From assembly GCF_002754195.1 (NCBI RefSeq), contig NZ_PEEU01000001.1, positions 3,782,001 through 3,846,000 on the forward strand: DNA of 64,000 nt, given 5' to 3'. Made by a program: the position numbers and the translations under genes. Of the stretch, positions 54,825 through 62,385 are shown piece after piece. Below the pieces are notes generated by a model. The model did no database searches. It was not told where the DNA came from and saw only the letters and a list, made by a program, of their open reading frames with translations. How positions within the stretch are numbered: position 1 is the stretch's first letter; each line of letters begins with the position of its first letter. The stretch is from Flavobacterium sp. 9 (lineage in GTDB: Bacteria > Bacteroidota > Bacteroidia > Flavobacteriales > Flavobacteriaceae).

Positions 54825-54832
54825 CAAATTTA
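54825..54832 (-). promoter_or_regulatory. Candidate -7 element for ahcY
   Basis: It reads TAAATTTG on the minus strand, a TAnnTTTG match 35 bases before the ahcY start. No TTG box is clear upstream. Confidence 0.35.
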
Positions 54833-54927
54833 CGGAATAGGTTTTTAATTTAGACTACTTTCTGTAAGATTTGTGAAATGTTTAATTTCTTAATTTATAG
54901 AGTATTAGTTCAATAGTGATTTTTAGA

Positions 54928-55000
54928 AGCTAATCCTGCTGTCCACTATATCTTTTGTGGTGAACCCCACCACAAAAGGATGCCGTTTCCATCAGGGCTA
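54928..55000. repeat. REP-like palindromic element, copy 2
   Basis: A diverged copy of the element at 5531-5608. The central 11-bp stem CTTTTGTGGTG / CACCACAAAAG around AACCC carries a compensatory pair change (C-G to T-A) relative to copy 1. The outer arms AGCTAATCCTGCT and ATCAGGGCTA carry another. Non-coding; the remainder of the 410-base ahcY-to-PPTase spacer shows no gene. Confidence 0.8.
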
Positions 55001-55200
55001 AAAAGAACAGACTTTATATTTGAAACATATAAGCGATATAAGTTCATTTAAAAAGATTTTTAATATTTTAAATTGCTTCTTTAAATACACTTAATTGCGT
55101 AAATTTATAATACCAATTTTCAATACAACCATATTATATTTGCTTACATTACTCATATGGTTTAAAACAACAACAACACCATAATTCATAATTAAAAATA

Positions 55201-55863
55201 ATGCCTTTATTTCAAACCATACAATTCAACGAAACTACCAAAATCTTAGTTTGGCAAATAACCGAATCTTTCGAAGAGTTATTGAGCAAGGTAGTTTTGA
55301 AAGAAAAAACACAGTTTCGCCTAAACGGAATGAAGTCACAAATGCACCAGCGTGCTTTTTTGAGTGTTCGTATGTTGATACAAGAAATGGGGTTTACAGA
55401 TCATGAATTGCATTATGACGAGTTTGGGAAACCTTATTTTGATTGTCATAATTATATTTCGATTACACATTCGCATGATTTTGCAGCGATTATAATAAGT
55501 GACGAAACCGTAGGAATCGACATGGAATTACAACGCGAAAAAATCCTAAGAATCGCGGATAAATTTGTCGATACAGAAAATAGTTATTTATCCAAAAACT
55601 CCAAAACTCAAAATATAGCCGATTACATCAGAGAGCTTACCGTAATCTGGGGCGCAAAAGAAGCTATCTTTAAAATCAGAAACGAAAAAGGAATCAGCTT
55701 TAAAGATCACATTCGGATCGATGCTTTTTCATTAGATGAAAATCAGACTGAAGCCAGTCTTCATTTTAATGATTTGGTAATAGAATTTGATGTGCATTAT
55801 GAAGAAATAAAATCGAGTACTTCCGGACAAGATTTTACATTGGTTTATGCTTTTGAGAAGTAG
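55201..55863 (+). CDS. 4'-phosphopantetheinyl transferase (Sfp type)
   Basis: A 220-residue enzyme attaching the phosphopantetheine arm to carrier proteins. Motifs: YFDCHNYISITHSHDFAAII (about 78-97), the metal-binding VGIDMELQREKI (about 102-113), and WGAKEAIFKI (about 158-167, the W/FxxKE motif). The length and pattern are Sfp-like rather than AcpS-like, so it may serve fatty-acid, flexirubin or other polyketide-type carriers (inference). The gene is alone, preceded by a long repeat-bearing spacer. Confidence 0.9.
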   Translation: MPLFQTIQFNETTKILVWQITESFEELLSKVVLKEKTQFRLNGMKSQMHQRAFLSVRMLIQEMGFTDHELHYDEFGKPYFDCHNYISITHSHDFAAIIISDETVGIDMELQREKILRIADKFVDTENSYLSKNSKTQNIADYIRELTVIWGAKEAIFKIRNEKGISFKDHIRIDAFSLDENQTEASLHFNDLVIEFDVHYEEIKSSTSGQDFTLVYAFEK

Positions 55864-56081
55864 TTTTTTTTGATTAAAATTCTAATATAAAAATTCCAAG
55901 GTTTGATCTTAATTTTGTCATTTACAGAAATGACAAGATTCAGCGGATAAAATCCGTTTTAATCTGTGTTTTCGCAAAGCGAATCCGCGTCATCCGCGTT
56001 CTATATTCTCGCCTATCTTTATCGAGCTTCTAGTGTGATTTCTCTCCCGAATCTTCGGGATCGAAATGACAAAAAATGAGC
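55864..56081. repeat. Intergenic repeat debris before the truncated haemoglobin gene
   Basis: It contains TAAAATCCGTTTTAATCTGTG, GCGTCATCCGCGTTC and TCTCCCGAATCTTCGGGATCG words, typical of decayed interspersed repeats. The last holds a small CCCGAATCTTCGGG palindrome near 56046-56060. No gene is visible. Confidence 0.5.
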
Positions 56082-56498
56082 TTAATTTAAACTATCTGTA
56101 GAAGCTTCACTCATTTTCTTACGATGTTCAAACATACTCATAAATAAAAACGTACTCATTTTTCTGGCGCGACGTTTTAGTGTATCGGCATTTTCGCCTT
56201 CAAAATGTTCGTCTATGGTTTGAAACCAATGATTAAGCCAGATTCCAAATACTTCTGCTGTAATAATGCTTCCAAAATGAGCATCAACTTCATTGTGTAC
56301 GGCATGTGGATTGCCTTTGTATTTTTTTACTGCAAACAAATTGGTTTCCCAAAAATCTGTTAGTTTTTCAAGATGTGCGTCCCAATCTTTAATCATGGTA
56401 TTAAAATAGAAACCAATTTCTTCATCGGCTCTTATTTTAGTATAGAACTGATGCACTAAAAAAGAAACATCAGCTCTATTTTCTATTTGTTTTCTCAT
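56082..56498 (-). CDS. Group III truncated haemoglobin
   Basis: A 138-residue 2-on-2 globin. The family opening DVSFLVHQFYTKIRADEEIGFYF is followed by the FWETNLF segment. The proximal-haem-histidine region is in GNPHAVHNEVDAHF (about 68-82), and the C-terminal helices carry HWFQTIDEHFEGENADTLKRRA. Group III globins are thought to bind oxygen, NO or peroxide. The start overlaps the stop of a small membrane protein gene by four bases. The pair lies downstream of a Crp/Fnr regulator, with a strong Crp-type operator in front (56831-56852). Confidence 0.9.
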   Translation of the reverse strand: MRKQIENRADVSFLVHQFYTKIRADEEIGFYFNTMIKDWDAHLEKLTDFWETNLFAVKKYKGNPHAVHNEVDAHFGSIITAEVFGIWLNHWFQTIDEHFEGENADTLKRRARKMSTFLFMSMFEHRKKMSEASTDSLN

Positions 56499-56782
56499 AA
56501 TACAAAACTATTCAGAAATATAAGTAAAAGGCTTAATAAAGCACTTAAAATAATAAGGTTAAAAACCACTTTATGTTTCATTTGTGCTAGAATTGAAGTA
56601 TTGGCAAAAACACAAGCCAAAACAATAATTGCTAATTGAATCATTTGGCCAATAGAGGTTCCGTGTGAAAGAATATACATTGCAGCAGCGCCACCTAAAC
56701 AGCTTTGACCAATTACAGCCATTGCTGCAGAACCCATATAATTTTTATTGAAATTTTCGAATGTTGTTTGATATAGTGTCAT
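56495..56782 (-). CDS. Small three-helix membrane protein coupled to truncated haemoglobin
   Basis: A 95-residue protein with three hydrophobic segments (AAMAVIGQSCLGGAAAMYIL; LAIIVLACVFANTSILAQ; FNLIILSALLSLLLIFLNSF). I do not recognise a named family. Its stop overlaps the truncated haemoglobin start by four bases, so they are translationally coupled. It contains two membrane cysteines. A promoter and operator precede it. It may be a membrane partner of the globin (inference only). Confidence 0.8.
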   Translation of the reverse strand: MTLYQTTFENFNKNYMGSAAMAVIGQSCLGGAAAMYILSHGTSIGQMIQLAIIVLACVFANTSILAQMKHKVVFNLIILSALLSLLLIFLNSFVL

Positions 56783-56784
56783 GA

Positions 56785-56822
56785 TATTGTGAATTTTATA
56801 CTACAAAGGTACATTCACAATA
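56785..56822. repeat. 10-bp inverted repeat spanning the tHb promoter
   Basis: TATTGTGAAT (56785-56794) and ATTCACAATA (56813-56822) are perfect reverse complements enclosing the -7 element. This could be a second operator or a leader hairpin. Confidence 0.6.
56804..56811 (-). promoter_or_regulatory. -7 element for the membrane protein-truncated haemoglobin operon
   Basis: It reads TACCTTTG on the minus strand, matching TAnnTTTG, 22 bases before the start codon. No TTG box occurs at the usual distance, consistent with activator dependence. Confidence 0.55.
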
Positions 56823-56830
56823 CAACTCCA

Positions 56831-56852
56831 TTTTATGACTAAAATCATAAAA
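56831..56852. promoter_or_regulatory. Crp/Fnr-type operator TTTTATGA-N6-TCATAAAA
   Basis: A perfect 8-bp inverted repeat (56831-56838 and 56845-56852) with a 6-base centre, the TGA-N6-TCA geometry of Crp-family sites. It is centred about 41.5 bases upstream of the start predicted from the TACCTTTG element. It lies just past the stop of the Crp/Fnr regulator gene and upstream of the globin operon. Confidence 0.7.
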
Positions 56853-56863
56853 CAAGAACTTTT

Positions 56864-57460
56864 TTATCGGTATACTTTCCTGTTTATAATCTTCAAAATA
56901 CCTTTTTTCTCCAAAGCTTTTATGGTTCTAATTACGGTTTCGACACGTAAACCAGTCAAATCGCCAATTTGTTGTCTCGTAAAACTGATGAGGTAGCCGT
57001 TTGGGTCTTTTTTAAAATTAAAATAAGCAATTCCGTGATCTATTAATTTCAAAACACGATGTTCAGGTTCTTGTGTAGACATTTCGGCTGCCATAACCGA
57101 TTTATAATACAAGCGTTGAGCTAAATTTTCGATTATTTTAAGGCTGATTGCTGAGTTTTCTTCTAATAATTTCATGAAACTATTTTTAGGAAGAAGAAGA
57201 ACTTCAGAATCTTCAACGGCAATAGCATTTGCGGGATATTTTTGATTTAAGAACAAAGGCGGTTCACCAAAAGATTGTTCTTTATAAAAGATTCCCTGAA
57301 TAAACTCGCGGGCATCATCATTATAATTACTCATTTTTACTTCACCGGAAATAATTTGATAATAATGCGTTGGAAGATTGCCTTCTTCAAAAATAGTTTC
57401 ATTTTTAGCGAAAATTTTTTTCAGCGCGCCATATTTTTCCAATAAATCAATTGCAATCAT
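56864..57460 (-). CDS. Crp/Fnr-family transcriptional regulator
   Basis: A 198-residue regulator with an N-terminal cyclic-nucleotide-binding-like domain (about 15-115: IFAKNETIFEEGNLPTHYYQIISGEVKM) and a C-terminal winged HTH. The recognition helix is LTRQ-type (FTRQQIGDLTGLRVETVIRTI, about 160-180), with the ETVxR that reads GTGA/TGA half sites in this family. There are no cysteines at all, so it cannot carry an Fnr-type Fe-S cluster. It is divergent from the GGGP synthase gene. It is the likely regulator of the adjacent globin operon (inference). Confidence 0.92.
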   Translation of the reverse strand: MIAIDLLEKYGALKKIFAKNETIFEEGNLPTHYYQIISGEVKMSNYNDDAREFIQGIFYKEQSFGEPPLFLNQKYPANAIAVEDSEVLLLPKNSFMKLLEENSAISLKIIENLAQRLYYKSVMAAEMSTQEPEHRVLKLIDHGIAYFNFKKDPNGYLISFTRQQIGDLTGLRVETVIRTIKALEKKGILKIINRKVYR

Positions 57461-57474
57461 AATTTTATTTCTTG

Positions 57475-57492
57475 GTTATCAAAAGAGATAAC
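57475..57492. promoter_or_regulatory. Inverted repeat GTTATC-N6-GATAAC in the crp leader
   Basis: A perfect 6-bp inverted repeat with a 6-base centre between the crp start and a TATATTTG -7 element (57494-57501, minus). The N6 spacing fits the Crp family, but the half site is out of register with the 56831 operator by one base. Candidate autoregulation site. Confidence 0.4.
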
Positions 57493-57493
57493 A

Positions 57494-57501
57494 CAAATAT
57501 A
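57494..57501 (-). promoter_or_regulatory. Candidate -7 element for the crp gene
   Basis: It reads TATATTTG on the minus strand, a TAnnTTTG match 34 bases before the regulator start. Confidence 0.4.
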
Positions 57502-57553
57502 ATTATTCAAAATAGTTCTACTACATTAAAAAACTTTTACTTTTACGCCGATT

Positions 57554-58285
57554 ATGCAGCAGAAATTACTCAATATACATCAGCAAATTTTAGAAGCTAA
57601 AAGAGATGGGCAAAAATTATTGGCCATACTTTTGGATCCCGATAAAATTGTTTTGGAAAATTTAGGACATTTATTACAGAAGATAAATCAATCTCCTGCA
57701 ACACATATTTTTGTTGGAGGAAGCATTGTTGAGTCAACAATTTTAGAAGATTTAATTGCACAATTAAAACAAAATACAAATCTGCCCGTTGTTATATTTC
57801 CGGGAAATCCGTCGCAGATTTCACCTCAGGCCGATGCTATTTTGTTCTTGTCTTTATTGTCTGGTCGTAATCCGGATTATTTAATAGAATATCAGGTTCA
57901 GGCAGCGCCAATTCTTAAAAAGACAAATCTGGAAGTTATTTCGACAGGTTATATTTTAATCGAAAGCGGAAATGAAACCGCCGTTGCGCGTGTAAGTAAA
58001 ACGAAACCATTAAATAGAGAAAATTTCGATTTGGCTCTGGCAACTGCACAAGCCGGCGAAATGTTAGGAAATAAATTAATCTATTTAGAAGCAGGAAGCG
58101 GAGCAAAGAATGCAGTTCCGCTGAAAATGATAGAGTTAATTACGCAAAACATTAAAATTCCTGTAATTGTTGGAGGAGGAATTGTAGATTTGCACGGAAT
58201 TCAAAATGCATACAACGCTGGTGCAGATTTAGTAGTTATTGGAACTGCTTTTGAAAACGACAGTCATTTTTTTGAATCAAAATAA
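57554..58285 (+). CDS. Geranylgeranylglyceryl/heptaprenylglyceryl phosphate synthase
   Basis: A 243-residue TIM-barrel prenyltransferase joining a polyprenyl diphosphate to glycerol-1-phosphate in an ether bond. The phosphate and diphosphate sites are visible: LLAILLDPDKI at about 22-32, FVGGSIVES, FPGNPSQISPQADA, YLEAGSGAKNAVP and VGGGIVDLHGIQNAYNAGADLVVIG-type closing loops. GGGP synthases were first known from archaea, but a bacterial group occurs in Bacteroidota, including Flavobacterium. The product's role in bacteria is unsettled. It begins the operon with pnuC 30 bases downstream. Confidence 0.93.
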   Translation: MQQKLLNIHQQILEAKRDGQKLLAILLDPDKIVLENLGHLLQKINQSPATHIFVGGSIVESTILEDLIAQLKQNTNLPVVIFPGNPSQISPQADAILFLSLLSGRNPDYLIEYQVQAAPILKKTNLEVISTGYILIESGNETAVARVSKTKPLNRENFDLALATAQAGEMLGNKLIYLEAGSGAKNAVPLKMIELITQNIKIPVIVGGGIVDLHGIQNAYNAGADLVVIGTAFENDSHFFESK

Positions 58286-58315
58286 AACACCAGAAACGAC
58301 CAAAACAAACCCAAA

Positions 58316-58939
58316 ATGATTGATTTTTTTCTAGATAGTTATAAAAATGCTCCATTGTGGCACATTGCTTTAGAATTTTTGGTTTTTGTTTGCGGAATTT
58401 TAAGCGTTTGGTTTGCTAAAAAAGAAAATATCTGGGTGTATCCAACAGGTTTAATCGCCACAGTAATTTCCGTATATCTCTTATATATTGCGGGTTATAT
58501 TGGAGATATGATTATCAATGGATATTTCTCGATTATGAGCATTTATGGTTGGTATGTTTGGGCAAAAGGGGGAACAACTGAGGATAACTTACCGATTACA
58601 AGAACTAATTTTAATGAAAAAATAATTGGAATATTACTTTTCTTTGTAACTGTTTTCGTAGTTTTCGGGATTTATAAATACTTCGATTACGAAATCAAAA
58701 AAGATAATTATGTCGATATGATTTCGTCAGGAATATTTTTTGCAGGAATGTGGTACATGGCCAGGAAAAAGATCGAAAACTGGACACTTTGGATCATTGG
58801 CGACATTATTGTGGTGCCCCTTTATGCTTATCGCGGCTTAGGGATGTTGTCTCTGCAATATTTAATTTTTACAATTTTGGCTATTTCAGCTTATTTAGAA
58901 TGGAGAAAAATCTTAGACAGCAAAAAACAGCTATCATAA
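58316..58939 (+). CDS. pnuC: PnuC-family vitamin transporter (PnuC or PnuT)
   Basis: A 207-residue inner-membrane protein with about seven helices. The family motifs are ENIWVYPTGLIATVISVYLL, IYGWYVWAKGG and the WxxW of ENWTLWIIGDIIVVPLYAYRG (about 158-178). PnuC proteins take up nicotinamide riboside by facilitated diffusion, trapped by a kinase. The PnuT branch in Bacteroidota instead carries thiamine. The next gene is a NadR-like kinase fusion and a TPP riboswitch lies 3.2 kb downstream, so thiamine is a serious alternative to nicotinamide riboside. The gene overlaps the kinase gene by 40 bases. Confidence 0.9.
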   Translation: MIDFFLDSYKNAPLWHIALEFLVFVCGILSVWFAKKENIWVYPTGLIATVISVYLLYIAGYIGDMIINGYFSIMSIYGWYVWAKGGTTEDNLPITRTNFNEKIIGILLFFVTVFVVFGIYKYFDYEIKKDNYVDMISSGIFFAGMWYMARKKIENWTLWIIGDIIVVPLYAYRGLGMLSLQYLIFTILAISAYLEWRKILDSKKQLS

Positions 58940-61014
58940 AAATTGCTTTATTTGGACCTGAAAGTACAGGAAAAACTACATTAGCAAAACAACTTGCAGA
59001 ATATTATGAAACCGAATGGGTTCCTGAATTTGCACGTGACTATTTGCAGGAAAAATGGGAAGAGAATCAACATATTTGTGTTGCAGATGATATGTTGCCT
59101 ATCGCATACGGACAAGTTGCATTAGAAAATGAAAAACTTGCATCAGCAAAAAAGTATTTGTTTTCTGATACTAATTTAATGGTTACCAAAGTTTTTTCTG
59201 AAATGTATTATGGTTTCTGTGATCCGCTTTTAAACGAAGCTGCATTAGAGCATGAATACGATTTGTTTTTTCTTACCGATATCGATGTTCCTTGGGAAAA
59301 AGACGATATTAGAGATACTGCAGATGGTAGAGAAACTGTTTTTTCAGTTTTCAAGCAATCCTTAATTGATGCTAAAAAGCCCTTTATAACACTTTCCGGA
59401 AATAAAGAAAGTCGTTTGGCAAAAGCCATTGCTATTATCGATGATTTATCGGTTGCAAAACAACATGATGTTTCGTCTGATGATTTTGTTCAGATATACA
59501 ATCATGAAATTCCTTTTGAGAAGATTTTACAACAATTGAAGATTTTTAAAAACGGAATTCTAAAAAGTAACTTAATTAGCCCAGCTAAAATTAAAAACGG
59601 AATTTTAGGTTTATCAGAAGAAGAATTTGAAGAAAAAGCTGCTTTTTTTGATTTGAAAAAAGAAAATTTAAAATTAAAGAAGTTTGTTCCAGCCTCGGGT
59701 GCGGCAAGTAGAATGTTTAAGTTTTTAAGTGCTTTTTTGAATGATTTTGACATTACAAGAGAAACTATAAATGCTTATATCAATAGAAAAAAAGACAGTG
59801 ATTTGTCTATTTTTATTGTTGCAATGGATAAGTTTCCTTTTTTTGAAGCTCTGGATAAAAAGCTCAGAGAAATTTACCCTGATTTTGAAGTATTAGATAG
59901 AGATTATAAAAATTACTATTTTATAAAAACACTATTGTCTTCTGATTATTTTGATTTTGCCAATAAGCCAAAAGCAGTATTACCATTTCATCAATATAAA
60001 GCACATATAGCAAATCCAATCGAGGAACATTTGAATGAATGTGTACATTATGCTTCATCAAATGAGGTTTCGAATTTGCATTTTACAGTTTCAGAAGCAC
60101 ATCAGAATTTGTTTGAAAATGAAGTTGAGGTTCTCAAGGAAAAAGTAGAGAAAGAATCCGGAATTGAAATTAATATTAGTTATTCTTATCAAAATAAAAG
60201 CACTGATTCAATTACGGTAAATGATCAAAATGAATTTGTTAGGGATAAAAACAACAATTTAATTTTTAGGCCTGGAGGACACGGAGCATTAATTGAGAAT
60301 TTAAATGAACTTGATGCAGATGTTATCTTTGTAAAAAACATTGATAATGTAATTCAAAATCATATTGATAAAATTGCTTTATATAAAAAAGCTTTAGCTG
60401 GCGTTTTAATCAAAGTACAGCAAAAAGTTTTTGGCTATTTAGAAATAATAGAAAAGCAAGAAATCAAAGAAAGTAATCTTGAAGAAATCGTTGTCTTTTT
60501 ATCGAAGAAGTTAAACATCGAATTAGGGAATGATTTTAATAAATTTACTTTTGAAAATAAAGTCAATAAAATTAAAGATCTGTTAGATAGACCAATTCGT
60601 GTTTGCGGAATGGTGAAAAATGAAGGAGAACCTGGAGGAGGACCATTCTGGGTAATGAATGATAAAGGATTAATTTCATTGCAAATTGTAGAAACTTCGC
60701 AAGTAGATTTAACGAATAAAAAGCAACAGGAAATTCTGGCGGTAGCAACTCATTTTAATCCCGTTGATTTAGTTTGCGGAATCAAAAATTATAAGAACGA
60801 AAAGTTTGATTTACTAAAGTTTGTGGATCAAAAAGCAGGTTTTATTGTCGAAAAAAGCGTTGATGGAAAATTAGTAAAAAGCTATGAATTGCCAGGATTG
60901 TGGAATGGTGCAATGGCTAATTGGTTAACTATTTTTGTAGCAGTTCCATTAATTACTTTTAATCCGGTAAAAACCGTAAACGATTTATTAAAACCAGCTC
61001 ATCAGCCACAATAA
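58900..61014 (+). CDS. NadR-type kinase fused to DUF4301
   Basis: A 704-residue fusion. Residues 1-190 are a P-loop kinase of the NadR/ribosylnicotinamide kinase type: GPESTGKTT at 19-27, WVPEFARDYL, TDIDVPWEKDDIRD. Residues about 195-700 are DUF4301. That part has a nucleotidyltransferase-like look: FVPASGAASRMFK near 262, FRPGGHGALIENL near 456, and ADVIFVKNIDNV near 472-483. It ends in a proline-rich FNPVKTVNDLL, like UDP-sugar pyrophosphorylases. The frame opens earlier (58750), but the real start is the ATG at 58900, since the upstream part is the pnuC gene in another frame. It is followed with no gap by arfB. Confidence 0.88.
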   Translation: MEKNLRQQKTAIIKIALFGPESTGKTTLAKQLAEYYETEWVPEFARDYLQEKWEENQHICVADDMLPIAYGQVALENEKLASAKKYLFSDTNLMVTKVFSEMYYGFCDPLLNEAALEHEYDLFFLTDIDVPWEKDDIRDTADGRETVFSVFKQSLIDAKKPFITLSGNKESRLAKAIAIIDDLSVAKQHDVSSDDFVQIYNHEIPFEKILQQLKIFKNGILKSNLISPAKIKNGILGLSEEEFEEKAAFFDLKKENLKLKKFVPASGAASRMFKFLSAFLNDFDITRETINAYINRKKDSDLSIFIVAMDKFPFFEALDKKLREIYPDFEVLDRDYKNYYFIKTLLSSDYFDFANKPKAVLPFHQYKAHIANPIEEHLNECVHYASSNEVSNLHFTVSEAHQNLFENEVEVLKEKVEKESGIEINISYSYQNKSTDSITVNDQNEFVRDKNNNLIFRPGGHGALIENLNELDADVIFVKNIDNVIQNHIDKIALYKKALAGVLIKVQQKVFGYLEIIEKQEIKESNLEEIVVFLSKKLNIELGNDFNKFTFENKVNKIKDLLDRPIRVCGMVKNEGEPGGGPFWVMNDKGLISLQIVETSQVDLTNKKQQEILAVATHFNPVDLVCGIKNYKNEKFDLLKFVDQKAGFIVEKSVDGKLVKSYELPGLWNGAMANWLTIFVAVPLITFNPVKTVNDLLKPAHQPQ

Positions 61015-61419
61015 ATGGATATCGAAAAAATAATATCGGAGTTAACTTTTAAAGCTGTTAGAAGTAGTGGTGCAGGCGGGCAAAACGTGAACAAAGTATC
61101 ATCGAAAGTAGTTTTGACTTTTGATTTGAATGTTTCACAAGCTTTGTCTGAAGAAGAGAAATTACTTTTATTAACTAATATTTCGTCTCGTTTAACAACT
61201 GAAAATATTCTGATTTTAAATTGTGATGAAGACAGAAGTCAGCTTAAAAACAAAGATATTGTTGTAAAACGTTTTTTAGAAATCATCAAAAAAGGATTGT
61301 TTGTTCCTAAAGTTCGTAAAGCGACTAAGATTCCGAAATCTGTTATTAAAAAACGAATCAAAGACAAAAAGAATATTTCTGAGAGAAAGCAATCCCGCAG
61401 AAAACCAGATTTAGAATAA
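61015..61419 (+). CDS. arfB: Alternative ribosome-rescue factor ArfB
   Basis: A 134-residue release-factor-like hydrolase freeing peptides from stalled ribosomes. The catalytic GGQ is in SSGAGGQNVNKVSSKV (about 21-36), and the basic C-terminal tail (KKRIKDKKNISERKQSRRK) that enters the empty mRNA channel is intact. It lacks the codon-recognition domain of RF1/RF2, as expected. Its ATG follows the TAA of the kinase-DUF4301 gene directly (TAAATG), so it is translationally coupled to a vitamin-uptake operon, probably by chance of gene order. Confidence 0.92.
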   Translation: MDIEKIISELTFKAVRSSGAGGQNVNKVSSKVVLTFDLNVSQALSEEEKLLLLTNISSRLTTENILILNCDEDRSQLKNKDIVVKRFLEIIKKGLFVPKVRKATKIPKSVIKKRIKDKKNISERKQSRRKPDLE

Positions 61420-61499
61420 AATTCTAATTTATAAATTCCAAAAAGCTCATCTCATGGATTTTCAATTGGAATTTAATTCTTCACATATAACTTTGTAAA

Positions 61500-62096
61500 A
61501 TGAAATTATTTAAAAATATTCAATTTTCAATTTTAGTGCTTTTTATTATTTTTATAAGTTGTACTCGCATAAATGCTGATGAAATTAGTATTGAATATTT
61601 AGGTCATGATGTCTATTTAAAAATGAATCCAAATGTAGATGCAGAGCTCCCTCCAATTTATCATCTTCATTTCAAAATAAAAAATGTTTCAAATGAAACT
61701 AAAGTCTTTATTGCGCGTTCTAATTCTTTTGATAATAAATTATCTCAACTTTTTTTAATAGATACATTGCAAAAAATAAAAATGCCTATATATACTGGGA
61801 GTATTCATATTATGAAACCTAATAAAGAGTATGATATTGACGCAGCTATAAACATAAAAGATTTTAAACATTATTTTAAGTTGTCGAATGATTTTTTTGA
61901 TAATAAAATTGATTTTTCAAATGATAAAATATTATTAGACAGGCTTTTAATTAATATGGTAAATTCATCGGTAATTAATTATAAACAAGATACTTCAGAT
62001 GTATTTCAATATAGATTATTGGATAAAGATGTAGAGAAACTAAAAAATGAAAATTTAATATTAGTTAAAAAATCTCCACAGATCAAACTAAATTAA
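61500..62096 (+). CDS. Hypothetical lipoprotein
   Basis: A 198-residue protein with a lipobox (LFIIFISCTRINAD) and a predicted periplasmic or outer-membrane beta-rich domain (FKIKNVSNETKVFIARSN). I do not recognise a family. It is AT-rich even for this genome, is followed by about 110 bases without features before the TPP riboswitch, and has no clear link to the genes on either side. Confidence 0.7.
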   Translation: MKLFKNIQFSILVLFIIFISCTRINADEISIEYLGHDVYLKMNPNVDAELPPIYHLHFKIKNVSNETKVFIARSNSFDNKLSQLFLIDTLQKIKMPIYTGSIHIMKPNKEYDIDAAINIKDFKHYFKLSNDFFDNKIDFSNDKILLDRLLINMVNSSVINYKQDTSDVFQYRLLDKDVEKLKNENLILVKKSPQIKLN

Positions 62097-62178
62097 ATAA
62101 CGGCGATGTTTATGTAAATTTGTTCGTTTTGTGAAAATCTAAAATTCAAAATCTGAAATTTGATTTTTGCAATTGCCA

Positions 62179-62209
62179 TTGATTTTTGTAATTTTTAACA
62201 CTACATTTG
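62179..62209 (+). promoter_or_regulatory. Promoter of the TPP-riboswitch transcript
   Basis: TTG (62179-62181), a 20-base spacer, then TACATTTG (62202-62209): the best-spaced Bacteroidota promoter in the window. The predicted start (~62213) lies just ahead of the riboswitch. Confidence 0.7.
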
Positions 62210-62212
62210 CAC

Positions 62213-62330
62213 TGTCTCAAAGGGGTGCTCTAAATAACGAGCTGAGATCATACCCAAAGAACCTGAGCGAGTAATGTTGCTAAGGGAAAAAACGACAAGT
62301 TTATCGTGCGAACTATATTTTGTCGTGAAA
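62213..62330 (+). ncRNA. TPP riboswitch (THI element)
   Basis: The conserved thi-box bases are in order: GGGGTGC (62222-62228), GCTGAGA (62241-62247), ACCC (62252-62255), AACCTGA (62260-62266), and GTAATGTTGCTAAGGGA at about 62270-62287. After it an ACGACAA / TTGTCGT hairpin (62292-62298 with 62320-62326) may be part of the expression platform. The aptamer is 55-60 bases before the receptor gene, which it should repress when thiamine diphosphate is abundant. Confidence 0.95.
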
Positions 62331-62385
62331 CATTTATTAATTTTAACAAAGAATAATTCCCCCTTTTATTCGTAATTCTTTACGA

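Noticed and set aside
58750..58899. Upstream extension of the kinase-DUF4301 frame
   Set aside because: It is the out-of-frame reading of the pnuC coding region; the P-loop protein starts properly at 58900.
58900..61014. Kinase and DUF4301 being two genes joined by a sequencing frameshift
   Set aside because: The frame is continuous through the junction with ordinary composition, and no start with a leader is evident between the parts; read as a real fusion.
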